A stretch of 64,000 nucleotides of DNA from DASZQY01 sp963843565 (GCA_963843565.1 CAWJKY010000003.1:186001-250000); one strand, 5' to 3'. Shown: positions 27,447 to 36,170, numbered from the stretch's first letter. Numbers and translations: made by a program. Notes: generated by a model from the letters alone, not told the origin.

Positions 27447-30400
27447 CGTTTCCCGCCTTCGAGGCGCCCTATGCCGGCGACGACGCGACCCTGATCCGCC
27501 GTTTCATTGGCGAGACGGGCATGCACGCCGCCGCCGAGGCACGCATCGACGGGCGCGCGACCGGTCTCATCGAGGCGATCCGGGCGCGTTCCGGTGCCAT
27601 CGGCGGGCTGGAGGATTTCCTGCGCGAGTTCGCGCTTTCGACCCGCGAGGGGCTGGCGCTGATGGTGCTGGCCGAGGCGCTGTTGCGGGTTCCCGATGCC
27701 GCCACTCAGGACAAGCTGATCGAGGACAAACTCGGCGGCGGCGACTGGGACGAGCACGGCGGGCGCGGCGACAAGCTGTTCGTGGCCGCGTCGGTTTGGG
27801 CGCTGGGCATCACCAGCCGCATCGTTCAGCCAGGCGACACGATGGAAGGCATCCTCGGCGGCCTCGTCCGCCGGCTTGGCCAGCCCGCGGTGCGGACCGC
27901 CACGCGGCAGGCGATGCGGGTGCTGGGCCATCACTTCGTGCTGGGCGAGACGATCGGCGAAGCGCTGAAGCGTGCCCGTTCGAACGAGGGGAAAGGCGTG
28001 CGCCATTCCTACGACATGCTGGGCGAGGGCGCCCGCACCGCCGCCGACGCCGGACACTACTTCGATGCCTACGCCGCGGCGATCGCCGCGATCGGCGCTT
28101 CGGCCGGCAAGAGTGCGCTCCCCGCGCGGCCGGGAATCTCGGTGAAGCTGTCGGCGCTTCATCCCCGCTACGAAGCGGTCAAAGGGGCGCGCGTCATGGC
28201 GGAGCTCGCGCCGAAGCTTCTCGACCTGGCGCGGCAGGCGAAGGCGCACGACCTCAACCTCACTGTCGACGCGGAAGAAGCCGACCGCCTGGAGATTTCG
28301 CTGAAGGTGATCGCCGCGGTCGCCGCCGATCCCTCGCTCGCCGGCTGGGACGGCTTCGGGCTGGCCATCCAGGCCTACCAGAAGCGCGCCGCGGCGGTGG
28401 TCGACTGGGTGAACGATCTCGCCGGTTCGCTCGACCGGCGTTTCATGGTGCGGCTCGTCAAGGGCGCTTACTGGGACACGGAGGTGAAGCGCGGGCAGGA
28501 GCGCGGCCTTGCCGACTATCCGGTGTTCACGCGCAAGGCCGCCACCGACCAGTCCTATCTCGCCTGTGCCGCCCGGCTGCTCGCGGCGCGGCCGCGCCTC
28601 TATCCGCAATTCGCCACCCACAACGCGCTGACCGTCGCGACGATCCTGGAGATCGCCGGCGGGGCGGAGGGCTACGAGTTCCAGCGGCTGCATGGCATGG
28701 GCGAGGCGCTCTACGACGCGCTCGCCAGGACCGATCGCCAGGTCGCCTATCGCATCTATGCGCCGGTCGGCGGCCACCGCGAGCTGCTCGCCTATCTGGT
28801 GCGGCGGCTCCTGGAAAACGGCGCCAACTCGTCGTTCGTCGCGGTCGTCGGCGACAAGGACGTTCCGGTCGCACAATTGCTGCGGCGGCCGGCGGCGCTG
28901 CTCGCCGACGGCGCCAAGGTTCGTCACAGCCGTGTTCCGCTGCCGGGAGCTCTCTACGCGCCGGCGCGCAAGAATTCGCATGGGCTTGAGTTCGGTGCGT
29001 CCGCCGATCTGGCGGCGCTGGTCAAGGGTATTGGCGCGGCCGGCAATGCGCCTGGCGCGGCGCCGATGCTGGCGGAGGGCGTGAAAGGCGAGGATGAAAC
29101 GCAGGATGTCATCAGCCCCATCGACGGCGGCGTGATCGGTACCGTTACTGCCACGAACGTCGCGGCCGTCGATGCGATCATGGTCGCCGGCGAAGCCGGC
29201 TTCGCCAAATGGTCGCGGGTCGAGGCGGTCGACCGCGCCGCTATCCTCGACAGGCTTGCCGACCTGATCGAGGCGGACCGCGACCAGCTGGTCGCGCTCA
29301 TGGCGCGTGAGGGCGGCAAGACGCTGGTCGACGGAATCGCCGAGGTGCGCGAGGCGGCCGACTTCTGCCGCTACTACGCGGCGCAGGCGCGCCTTCTCTT
29401 CGCCGAAGCGGAGACGATGCCTGGGCCGACTGGCGAGAGCGACACGTTGATCCGTCGCGGTCGCGGCGTGTTCGTATGCATTTCGCCGTGGAACTTCCCG
29501 CTGGCGATCTTCCTCGGGCAGGTGACGGCGGCGCTTGCCGCCGGCAACGCGGTTGTCGCCAAGCCCGCCGAACAGACGCCGCTCACCGCCGCTCACGCCT
29601 TTCGCCTGTTGCACAAGGCGGGCGTGCCGGTCGCGGCGGCGCAGCTTGCGCCGGGCGAAGGGCCAGTCGGCGCGGCGCTGGTGGCGCATCGGTCGGTGGC
29701 CGGCGTCGCCTTCACCGGCTCGACCGAGGTCGCCTGGGCGATCAATCGGACGCTTGCCGAAAAGCGCGGGCCGATCGTGCCGCTGATCGCGGAAACCGGG
29801 GGCATCAACGCCATGGTGGTCGACGCCACCGCCTTGCCGGAGCAGGTGGCGGACGACGTCATGGCATCGGCGTTCCGCTCGGCCGGCCAGCGTTGCTCGG
29901 CGCTGCGGCTGCTCTGCATCCAGGACGAGGCGGCCGACCGCACGATCGATATGATCGTCGGCGCGGCGGCGGAGCTCACGCTCGGCGACCCGCGCGATCC
30001 GGCGACCGATATCGGCCCGGTGATCGACGCGGAGGCCAAGGCCAACCTCGAGGCGCATATCGCTGCCATGGAGGCGGCGCCGTTCGCCGACGTGCTGTTC
30101 AGGGGCAAGGCGCCGGACACCGGCACGTTTGTGGCGCCTTATGTCATCGCGCTCGACAAGCCGTCGCGCCTCGACAAGGAAGTGTTCGGGCCGATCCTGC
30201 ACGTGGTGCGCTGGAAGCCGGCGGAGCTCGACGCGCTGATCGCTGCGATCGCTGCGACGGGGTACGGCCTGACGCTTGGCATCCACACCCGCATCGACGA
30301 AACCGCCAACCGCATCATCGACCGCCTGCCGGTCGGCAACGTCTACGTCAACCGCAACATCATTGGCGCGGTGGTCGGCACGCAGCCGTTCGGCGGTTCA

Positions 30401-30535
30401 GGCCTCTCCGGCACCGGCCCCAAGGCGGGCGGACCGGACTATCTGCGGCGCTTCGCGCTGGAGCAGGTGGTGTCGGTCAACACGGCGGCGGCCGGCGGCA
30501 ACGCCTCGCTGATCGCCCTGGAGGACGACGCGTGA
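27443..30535 (+). CDS. putA: Bifunctional proline dehydrogenase / P5C dehydrogenase PutA
   Basis: PutA oxidises proline to glutamate in two channelled steps. The 1030-residue protein has the FAD-dependent proline dehydrogenase barrel (about 90-440, with NLTVDAEEADRLE, MVRLVKGAYWD and YAPVGGHRELLAYLVRRLLE). The NAD-dependent aldehyde dehydrogenase domain follows (about 500-980), with Glu784 (AETGGINAM) and catalytic Cys818 (GQRCSALR). The N-terminal ribbon-helix-helix DNA-binding domain of enteric PutA is absent, so this is the short form that does not repress its own gene. It overlaps the upstream permease by four bases. Confidence 0.96.
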   Translation: MTFPAFEAPYAGDDATLIRRFIGETGMHAAAEARIDGRATGLIEAIRARSGAIGGLEDFLREFALSTREGLALMVLAEALLRVPDAATQDKLIEDKLGGGDWDEHGGRGDKLFVAASVWALGITSRIVQPGDTMEGILGGLVRRLGQPAVRTATRQAMRVLGHHFVLGETIGEALKRARSNEGKGVRHSYDMLGEGARTAADAGHYFDAYAAAIAAIGASAGKSALPARPGISVKLSALHPRYEAVKGARVMAELAPKLLDLARQAKAHDLNLTVDAEEADRLEISLKVIAAVAADPSLAGWDGFGLAIQAYQKRAAAVVDWVNDLAGSLDRRFMVRLVKGAYWDTEVKRGQERGLADYPVFTRKAATDQSYLACAARLLAARPRLYPQFATHNALTVATILEIAGGAEGYEFQRLHGMGEALYDALARTDRQVAYRIYAPVGGHRELLAYLVRRLLENGANSSFVAVVGDKDVPVAQLLRRPAALLADGAKVRHSRVPLPGALYAPARKNSHGLEFGASADLAALVKGIGAAGNAPGAAPMLAEGVKGEDETQDVISPIDGGVIGTVTATNVAAVDAIMVAGEAGFAKWSRVEAVDRAAILDRLADLIEADRDQLVALMAREGGKTLVDGIAEVREAADFCRYYAAQARLLFAEAETMPGPTGESDTLIRRGRGVFVCISPWNFPLAIFLGQVTAALAAGNAVVAKPAEQTPLTAAHAFRLLHKAGVPVAAAQLAPGEGPVGAALVAHRSVAGVAFTGSTEVAWAINRTLAEKRGPIVPLIAETGGINAMVVDATALPEQVADDVMASAFRSAGQRCSALRLLCIQDEAADRTIDMIVGAAAELTLGDPRDPATDIGPVIDAEAKANLEAHIAAMEAAPFADVLFRGKAPDTGTFVAPYVIALDKPSRLDKEVFGPILHVVRWKPAELDALIAAIAATGYGLTLGIHTRIDETANRIIDRLPVGNVYVNRNIIGAVVGTQPFGGSGLSGTGPKAGGPDYLRRFALEQVVSVNTAAAGGNASLIALEDDA

Positions 30536-30549
30536 GGTATGACGCCTTG

Positions 30550-30561
30550 CGTTATATAACG
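30550..30561. promoter_or_regulatory. Perfect 12-bp palindrome, probable toxin-antitoxin operator
   Basis: CGTTATATAACG is a perfect palindrome lying 19 bases before the toxin start codon, followed by a partial repeat of CGCGTTAT. It overlaps an A/T-rich stretch that could hold the -10 element. HigA-type antitoxins usually bind such dyads to autoregulate, so this is the likely operator. Confidence 0.6.
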
Positions 30562-30580
30562 AGTCGCGTTATGAGTCTTC

Positions 30581-30865
30581 ATGATCCAGAGCTTTCGCGA
30601 TTCCGAAACGGAACGGATCTGGTCGGGCCTGCGGAGCCGGCGGTTGCCGTCGGATATCCAGGCGGTGGCGTTGCGCAAATTGCGCATGCTCAATCAGGCG
30701 CGGCTCCTGACGGACCTCCGTATCCCGCCGGGAAATCGACTGGAGCGTCTGGGGGCCGATCGTGCCGGGCAGCACAGCATACGGATCAACGATCAATGGC
30801 GTATCTGCTTTGAGTGGCGCCAAGGAGGACCGAGGAATGTCGAAATCGTCGACTACCACAAGTGA
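30581..30865 (+). CDS. higB: HigB/RelE-type toxin
   Basis: This 94-residue protein of the RelE/ParE fold is probably a ribosome-dependent mRNA endonuclease. Typical HigB features are the N-terminal MIQSFRDSETERIW, the middle LRIPPGNRLERL and the C-terminal HSIRINDQWRICFEW, ending in VEIVDYHK. The toxin gene comes first and overlaps the antitoxin gene by 29 bases, the usual higBA order. The segment is less GC-rich than its neighbours around the promoter, a mild hint of transfer. Confidence 0.9.
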   Translation: MIQSFRDSETERIWSGLRSRRLPSDIQAVALRKLRMLNQARLLTDLRIPPGNRLERLGADRAGQHSIRINDQWRICFEWRQGGPRNVEIVDYHK

Positions 30866-31157
30866 TCGAGACCGGTTGCCCAATCCTCATCCGGGCGAAA
30901 TCCTTCTTGAGGAGTTCCTTGCGCCCATGGGGATCAGCCAGAACGCGCTGGCGCGTGCCGTCCATGTACCGCCGCGCCGGATCAACGAGATCGTGCTCGG
31001 CAAGCGTGACGTGACAGCCGACACCGACCTTCGACTTGCCCGCTTCTTCGGTGTGTCCGACGGTTTCTTCCTTGGGCTACAGACAGATTTCGATCTCATG
31101 GAACGGCGCCGGCAGATCGAACCGGATCTCAAGACAATCGAACCGCGGGCCGCCTGA
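30837..31157 (+). CDS. higA: HigA-family antitoxin (XRE helix-turn-helix)
   Basis: The 106-residue protein neutralises the upstream toxin and probably represses the operon. It carries the HigA signature HPGEILLEEFLAPMGISQ and a helix-turn-helix (NALARAVHVPPRRINEIVLG, about 36-55). It ends with a charged helix (LMERRRQIEPDLKTI). A GGAGGACCGAGGA site precedes the ATG, which lies inside the toxin gene. The adenine deaminase gene starts two bases after its stop, so that gene may be read from the same promoter. Confidence 0.92.
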   Translation: MSKSSTTTSDRDRLPNPHPGEILLEEFLAPMGISQNALARAVHVPPRRINEIVLGKRDVTADTDLRLARFFGVSDGFFLGLQTDFDLMERRRQIEPDLKTIEPRAA

Positions 31158-31159
31158 GC

Positions 31160-32869
31160 ATGACCGACAAAGCCTTCCTTTCTCGCGCCATCACGCAGGG
31201 CAAGGGCGCCGAGCCCGCCGACCTGGTCATCAAGAACGTCGGGCTGCTCGATCTGGTCTACGGCGGGGTGACGGTCACCGATATTGCCGTGTGCGGCGAC
31301 CGCATCGTCGGGACTTACGAGCCCTATTCAGGCACCAAGGAGATCGACGGTACCGGCCTCTTCGCCGTGCCGGGCTTCATCGACACCCACCTGCACATCG
31401 AATCCTCGCTGGTGACGCCCACCGAGTTCGACCGCTGCGTGCTGCCGCACGGCGTGACCACCGCGATTTGCGACCCCCACGAGATCGCCAACGTGCTCGG
31501 CCTCGAGGGCATCCGCTTCTTCCTCGAGTCGGCCGAGACCACGATCATGGACGTGCGCGTCCAGTTGTCGTCGTGCGTGCCGGCGACCGCCTTCGAGACG
31601 TCCGGGGCGCGGTTGCTCGCCGCCGATCTGGTCCCGCTCCGCGACCATCCGAAGGTCATCGGCCTCGCCGAGTTCATGAATTTCCCGGGCGTGCTCAACA
31701 GCGAGCCGGATGTCCTCGACAAGCTCGTCGCCTTTCAGGACGGCCATATCGACGGCCACGCGCCGCTGGTGCGTGGTTACAGCCTCAACGGCTACCTCAC
31801 GGCGCGCATCCGCACCGACCACGAGACGACCATCGCGGACGATGCCCGCGAGAAGCTCAGGAAGGGTATCGCGGTCCTGATCCGTGAAGGCTCGGTCACC
31901 AAGGATATGCACGCGCTTGCCGAGGTGCTCGACGCCAACTCATCGAGCATGTGCTGCCTGTGCACCGACGACCGCAATCCGCAGGACATCGCCGAGGAAG
32001 GTCACCTCGACTACATGATCCGCACGTTGATCGCGCTCGGCCGGCCGACGCATCACGTCTATCGCGCGGCGAGCTGGTCGGCGGCCAATGCCTTCGGCCT
32101 CAGCGATCGCGGCTTCATCGCGCCGGGCAAGCGCGCCGACATCGTGTTGCTCGACGATCTCGGCGGCTGTTCGGTGAAGACCGTGATTTCCGGCGGACGC
32201 GTGGTCGACGACGCGCTGTTCGCCACGCGCAAGCAGGTGGCGCCAGTCGGCCTCGACAGCGTCAAGCTGCGCGAAGTGACGGCGGCCGATTTCGTCGTGC
32301 CGGGCCGTTCGGCGGAGCTCACCATGATCGGAGTCGCCCATGGGCGCGTCGTCACCGACCGCAAGCGCATGTGGGTCGAGGCGGAGGGCAACGCGCGCCA
32401 GACCGACGTCGCCCGCGACATCGCCAAGGTGGCGGTGCTCGAGCGCCACGGCAAGAACGGCAACATCGCCCGCGCCTTCGTCACCGGCTTCGGCTTCCAG
32501 CACGGCGCCATCGCCTCGTCGGTCGGTCACGACAGCCACAACATCTGTGTGGTGGGCGTCGACGATCAGGACATGGCGGGTGCGGTCAACCGGCTCCGCG
32601 AGATTGGCGGCGGCTACGTGGTGGCGTCCGGTGGCCGGGTGATCGGCGAACTGGCGCTGCCGATCGCCGGGCTGATGAGCCGCGAGCCGTTCGAGACGGT
32701 GCGCACCGGCGTGGTGGCGCTGCGCGAGGCGGCGAAGTCGCTGGGCTGCACGCTGCCGGAGCCCTTCCAGCAGGTGGCCTTTCTGCCGCTGGCGGTGATC
32801 CCGCACCTGAAGATCACCGACTTCGGCCTGTTCGACGTCGACCGTTTCGCTCTGGTCGAGGACGAATAG
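31160..32869 (+). CDS. ade: Adenine deaminase
   Basis: The enzyme converts adenine to hypoxanthine and ammonia for purine salvage. The 569-residue amidohydrolase has the metal-binding GFIDTHLHIESS, the DPHEIANVLG segment, DGHAPLVRGY, and CLCTDDR with the metal-binding Asp. The C-terminal adenine-deaminase domain carries GHDSHNICVVG. Length matches bacterial Ade. Start and stop are clear; it has almost no ribosome site of its own, suggesting translational coupling to the antitoxin. Confidence 0.94.
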   Translation: MTDKAFLSRAITQGKGAEPADLVIKNVGLLDLVYGGVTVTDIAVCGDRIVGTYEPYSGTKEIDGTGLFAVPGFIDTHLHIESSLVTPTEFDRCVLPHGVTTAICDPHEIANVLGLEGIRFFLESAETTIMDVRVQLSSCVPATAFETSGARLLAADLVPLRDHPKVIGLAEFMNFPGVLNSEPDVLDKLVAFQDGHIDGHAPLVRGYSLNGYLTARIRTDHETTIADDAREKLRKGIAVLIREGSVTKDMHALAEVLDANSSSMCCLCTDDRNPQDIAEEGHLDYMIRTLIALGRPTHHVYRAASWSAANAFGLSDRGFIAPGKRADIVLLDDLGGCSVKTVISGGRVVDDALFATRKQVAPVGLDSVKLREVTAADFVVPGRSAELTMIGVAHGRVVTDRKRMWVEAEGNARQTDVARDIAKVAVLERHGKNGNIARAFVTGFGFQHGAIASSVGHDSHNICVVGVDDQDMAGAVNRLREIGGGYVVASGGRVIGELALPIAGLMSREPFETVRTGVVALREAAKSLGCTLPEPFQQVAFLPLAVIPHLKITDFGLFDVDRFALVEDE

Positions 32870-32883
32870 CCACCCGTGTCGCG

Positions 32884-34311
32884 TCAGCCGATGACGTAGG
32901 CCTCGGCGGCGGACAACGGCTTGTCCTCGCCGGTCCGCTCGGCGGCGTGACGGGCGACGGCCGCGGCGCGTTCGCGGAAGAAGGCGTCGAGATCGAGGAT
33001 GCGCGGCAGCGACCGCGCCCCCGCAGCGCTTGCCTGCGGGCTCGCCTCGGCGGGCGCCTCGACCCCCAGAAACGACAGGTCGAACTTGATCTCGGGAAGA
33101 TCGTCGAAGACCGGCACGGTCGCCGGCGCGGTTTCGTCTGTCATCAACTCGTCCTCCTCAACTGCGGCCGTCCGCTCCGGCCGCCGACGCAACAGAAACA
33201 CTGTGAGGCCCAGGAAGCTGACCGCGATCGAAACGGGCAGAGCCTCCGGCCCGAACAGATCGATGAGGTAGCCGACCGGGGTCGAGCCCACGATCGACCC
33301 GGCGGCGTAAGCCATGGCGAAGCCGGTCGACACGACCGCCAGGCGCTGGCCGCGGAAGTCGGTCCCGATCAGGATGACCCCGAGCGTATAGATGCCGGAG
33401 ATGGCGCCGCCGGCGATGAACAGCACCGGCAGCAGCGTCGACGGCATTGCGACGGCAAAGGGCAGGGCGGCGCTGGCGGCGGTCGCGGCCAGCGCGCAGG
33501 TGAGCAGTGTGCGCTGGCGGCCATAGCGGTCGGCCATCCAGCCGAGGGCGGCGACCAGCATCGCTTCGCCGAGCGTGAAGACGGCGACCAGACCGGCGGC
33601 ACCGGCGTCGTTCAGCCCGTGGGCCAGGCCGTAAAGCGGCAGCAGCGCCTGCATGGCGGTTTCGCCGATGCCGCCGAGGAAGGCGGCGGCGACCAGCGTG
33701 CCGGCGACGGCGAGCGCCTGCCGAAGGCTGTCGGTGTCGGTGAGGTTCTCCTCGTCCTCTGCCGCGCCGCTCGTCGAGCGCATCGCCAGCGCCACCACGA
33801 CGCCCAGCGCCAGCGGCGCCATGGCGACCATGAGCGGCAGCGAGCCGGTCGGGCCGACGGCGCCCAGCACCAGCGGCCCGATGAACTGGCAGGCGGCATA
33901 GAGCGTCCCCGACGCGCCGATGATGCGGCCGCGGTGGCGATCGTCCACGACGCCGTTCAGCCAGATCTCGGTGGTCGTCCACAGCGCGGCGAAGCAGGCG
34001 CCCATGACGAAGCGCGCGGCGAACCAGACGGCGAGATGATCGGCGACAAGGATCGCGGCGAACGAGGCGAGCGACAGGCCGAAGAGGGCGGCGACCAGCT
34101 GGCGGAGGCCGACCTTGTGGATCAGCCACGGCAGCACCGGCCCGACCACCAGGATGCCGGCGCCGGCGAGCGAGGCATTGAGGCCGATCGCCCAGGTGGC
34201 GAGGCCCTGCTTTTCCAGCGCCAGCGAAAAGAACGGATAGCTGTAGCCGTAGAGGAGCGCCTCAGCCCCAATCAGCACCAGTACGCCGAACACACGCCAC
34301 CAACGCATCAC
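32884..34311 (-). CDS. MFS transporter with cytoplasmic C-terminal extension
   Basis: The 475-residue major facilitator protein has about twelve membrane helices over residues 5-390, including a typical MFS loop motif in the middle (GWMADRYGRQRTLL). The upstream half resembles YcaD/CynX-like small-molecule transporters, but no substrate can be assigned. After the last helix comes an unusual tail of about 90 residues: acidic and Pro/Ala-rich, then a helical segment (RILDLDAFFRERAAAVARHA). A GAGGG ribosome site overlaps the stop of the SET gene upstream, seven bases away, so it is part of that operon. Confidence 0.88.
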   Translation of the reverse strand: MMRWWRVFGVLVLIGAEALLYGYSYPFFSLALEKQGLATWAIGLNASLAGAGILVVGPVLPWLIHKVGLRQLVAALFGLSLASFAAILVADHLAVWFAARFVMGACFAALWTTTEIWLNGVVDDRHRGRIIGASGTLYAACQFIGPLVLGAVGPTGSLPLMVAMAPLALGVVVALAMRSTSGAAEDEENLTDTDSLRQALAVAGTLVAAAFLGGIGETAMQALLPLYGLAHGLNDAGAAGLVAVFTLGEAMLVAALGWMADRYGRQRTLLTCALAATAASAALPFAVAMPSTLLPVLFIAGGAISGIYTLGVILIGTDFRGQRLAVVSTGFAMAYAAGSIVGSTPVGYLIDLFGPEALPVSIAVSFLGLTVFLLRRRPERTAAVEEDELMTDETAPATVPVFDDLPEIKFDLSFLGVEAPAEASPQASAAGARSLPRILDLDAFFRERAAAVARHAAERTGEDKPLSAAEAYVIG

Positions 34312-34318
34312 GCGGCCC

Positions 34319-34735
34319 TCAGATGTGGCAGGGGGTCTCCGTGTCGCACCAGCACGTCTTGCCTTCCGGCACGAGGTTGAAGGTGCGGTAGTCCGCCGTG
34401 ATCTCCTCGCCGGGCGCGATGTCGCGGTCGGCGTAGACGTAGAGCTGACCCTCGACGCGGGCGTTGGGCCGGCAGGAATGGTTGAGATAGTCGACGCCCT
34501 CCGGCTCCCACATGGGAAGCAGGCAGAGGAGCTTGGAGCCGTCGCGCTTCAGGTGGACCGACTGGCGCCACCAGTAGTCGTCGAGCTGGTCCGTCCGGTC
34601 GAGGTCGACGAGGATCGACTTGCCGTCGAAGAAACCCAGCAGGGTATCCTTCTTGACCGGCCGGGTCGCAAAGATCGCCTTGTGATCGGGCCGGATCGAC
34701 CGGACCTCGATCACCTCAAAATTTGAATAGCTCAC
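34319..34735 (-). CDS. Small SET-domain protein-lysine methyltransferase
   Basis: SET proteins transfer methyl groups from S-adenosylmethionine to lysine side chains. This 138-residue protein is little more than a SET domain. It has the N-terminal strand KAIFATRPVKKDTLLGFFDG, the NHSCRPNA motif at 85-92, GEEITADY at 109-116 and a Cys-rich post-SET end (Cys128, Cys130, Cys136) that with Cys88 could bind zinc. The GTG start is chosen for a GAGGGG site eight bases upstream. A 30-codon longer frame lies inside the preceding gene and is less likely. The target lysine protein is unknown. Confidence 0.82.
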   Translation of the reverse strand: MSYSNFEVIEVRSIRPDHKAIFATRPVKKDTLLGFFDGKSILVDLDRTDQLDDYWWRQSVHLKRDGSKLLCLLPMWEPEGVDYLNHSCRPNARVEGQLYVYADRDIAPGEEITADYRTFNLVPEGKTCWCDTETPCHI

Positions 34736-35720
34736 CGGAAAGCCCCTCGACTTCGAACATCTCCTCGGAGACGGGCACCCCACCCGACTGTCCGTCCCTG
34801 CTCGGTTCGTACGGTTTTCCATCAAAAAGGTTAGCTGACCATTTAGCCGTCAGCCGCGCCGCGTAGGTGATCGGCATTTCGTGGGCGTGCGGGCATTTCT
34901 CCATCTCGGCGAACACCGGATCGTTGTGGGCGGCGAACCAGTGGGTGCGATCTTCCGAAAGGTGGACGGCGCGGGCCGGGTCGGCGCTGATGCGGCTGTA
35001 GTTGGCGATGGTGGTCGCCGACATGTTCTGCCAGGCGGTCACGCAGCGCGCGAAGAGAAGCTCGAGCGCATCGCGATCGTGGATCATCTCGTAGGGCGCG
35101 CAGCCGTGGATGCGGACGCACTGATCGTGGACGAGGCGCGCGAAGGCGTAGGCGTCCGACGTGGTGTTGACCGCTGTGAAGGGGGCCGACAGTGACGGAT
35201 CGTAGAGCGGGTCGCGCGGGTTGCCCGAATTGCGACAGAAGGCAACCGAGAAAAACTCGTAGTGGGAATCGCGACCGGTGACCGGGCAGGGCACCTCGAT
35301 CGAGGTCGAAAGCGTGCGGCCCTGGACGAGCGCCTCGGCGTCGTCGGACATGCCGGCTTCTTCCATGATCGCGCCGAGGTGTTTCAGTTCATCGGCGGCG
35401 GTGGTGTCGGGCGGTCCGTCATTGTGGAAGACGGCGAGGAAGCCGGTCTTGCCGCCGTCCGCGACCTGACGGCGGAATTCGTCAAGGCCGGCCCTGAACT
35501 CGGCGCCGTTGCGAAAGCGGGAGACATAATAGCGGCCGAGGCGGAACTCGCGCTTGCCGGCCGAACATTGCAGGCCGCCGGTCTCGAGCCACTCCTCGAC
35601 TTCGACCGGTTTGGAATGCGGGAAGGGGCAGACCCGATCGGCAGGCCGCTCAACGGGCTGCCGGGACCGCAGGTAGGCTTCCGCCGACAGCGCATCGTGC
35701 GCAATGTCTGCGAGACTCAT
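34716..35720 (-). CDS. Unrecognised Cys/His-rich protein upstream of the SET gene
   Basis: I do not recognise this 334-residue protein. It has no signal peptide or membrane helix. Eight cysteines (31, 52, 145, 162, 201, 207, 226, 276) include paired motifs CPFPH (31-35) and CPHAH (276-280), suggestive of metal binding. The middle contains FLAVFHNDGPPDTT and SHYEFFSVAFCRNSGNPRD. An AGGAGG ribosome site supports the ATG. Its end overlaps the GTG start of the SET gene by 20 bases. It could be a substrate or partner of the methyltransferase, or an enzyme of a small-molecule pathway served by the MFS protein. Confidence 0.7.
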   Translation of the reverse strand: MSLADIAHDALSAEAYLRSRQPVERPADRVCPFPHSKPVEVEEWLETGGLQCSAGKREFRLGRYYVSRFRNGAEFRAGLDEFRRQVADGGKTGFLAVFHNDGPPDTTAADELKHLGAIMEEAGMSDDAEALVQGRTLSTSIEVPCPVTGRDSHYEFFSVAFCRNSGNPRDPLYDPSLSAPFTAVNTTSDAYAFARLVHDQCVRIHGCAPYEMIHDRDALELLFARCVTAWQNMSATTIANYSRISADPARAVHLSEDRTHWFAAHNDPVFAEMEKCPHAHEMPITYAARLTAKWSANLFDGKPYEPSRDGQSGGVPVSEEMFEVEGLSGELFKF

Positions 35721-35734
35721 ACGATTGCCTCCTC

Positions 35735-35744
35735 GTACGCGTAC
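35735..35744. promoter_or_regulatory. GTACGCGTAC palindrome before the SET operon
   Basis: A perfect 10-bp palindrome lies one base upstream of the AGGAGG ribosome site of the 334-residue gene. It would be in the leader or promoter and might be an operator. Length alone does not exclude chance. Confidence 0.3.
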
Positions 35745-35863
35745 TCAAACGCTAATAACTAACCGCCGCATGCGAACTAAGCCCTTTGCGTTTACCAACT
35801 GTCAACCTTTACAGGTGGTGAGTGGCGGCGCGACGCGTTCCGCGCGACAGAAATTCACCATAT

Positions 35864-35879
35864 TTTACTAAGCGTTAAC
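35864..35879 (+). promoter_or_regulatory. CtrA-like box upstream of the first CHASE4-GGDEF-EAL gene
   Basis: TTTA-N7-TTAAC differs by one base from the alphaproteobacterial CtrA consensus TTAA-N7-TTAAC and runs into TTAACCAT. It lies about 290 bases before the start codon, in an A/T-rich patch of an otherwise GC-rich gap. Confidence 0.4.
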
Positions 35880-36170
35880 CATAGCGGCAAACAGCCGGGC
35901 GGCGCCGCTCCGGAAGCCCGGCCGCGGCCCCCGATATGCAACCGCGGACGACGCATCTGGCCATCTCGCGTTTCTTTCGGGCGGAAAACCGCGCCGCATC
36001 GGCCCGCCAGATCCGCGTGTTGATTATCCGTGAGCCTGGTCCGCCCGCGGGTCGCGCCCGGCTGGGCTGCCACAATTATTAACGGACGGTGCCAGCCCCA
36101 TTAAGTCTATTGCAAGTCGCGTCTGAGACCGTTCGCACCGGGATTTCGGGGAATAAGGTGGGACGCGCGC

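Larger units (their letters stand above)
35721..36170. other. 450-base divergent intergenic region
   Basis: No gene is visible. The region separates the SET operon (leftward) from the first c-di-GMP gene (rightward). It holds a 10-bp palindrome next to the SET operon ribosome site, a TTGACA -35-like box for leftward transcription (minus strand, 35805-35800), and a CtrA-like box. The part nearest the right gene is GC-rich and unstructured to my eye. Confidence 0.6.

Noticed and set aside
27347..30286. Long minus-strand open frame opposite putA
   Set aside because: The putA frame carries full proline dehydrogenase and aldehyde dehydrogenase motifs; the antisense frame is low-complexity.
30541..31157. 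Mobile element carrying the toxin-antitoxin pair
   Set aside because: No transposase, integrase, terminal inverted repeats or target duplications flank the pair; only a slight composition difference is seen.
34736..34825. Thirty-codon longer start for the SET protein
   Set aside because: It lies wholly inside the preceding gene, is arginine/serine-rich, and the GTG start has a better ribosome site and a natural SET N-terminus.
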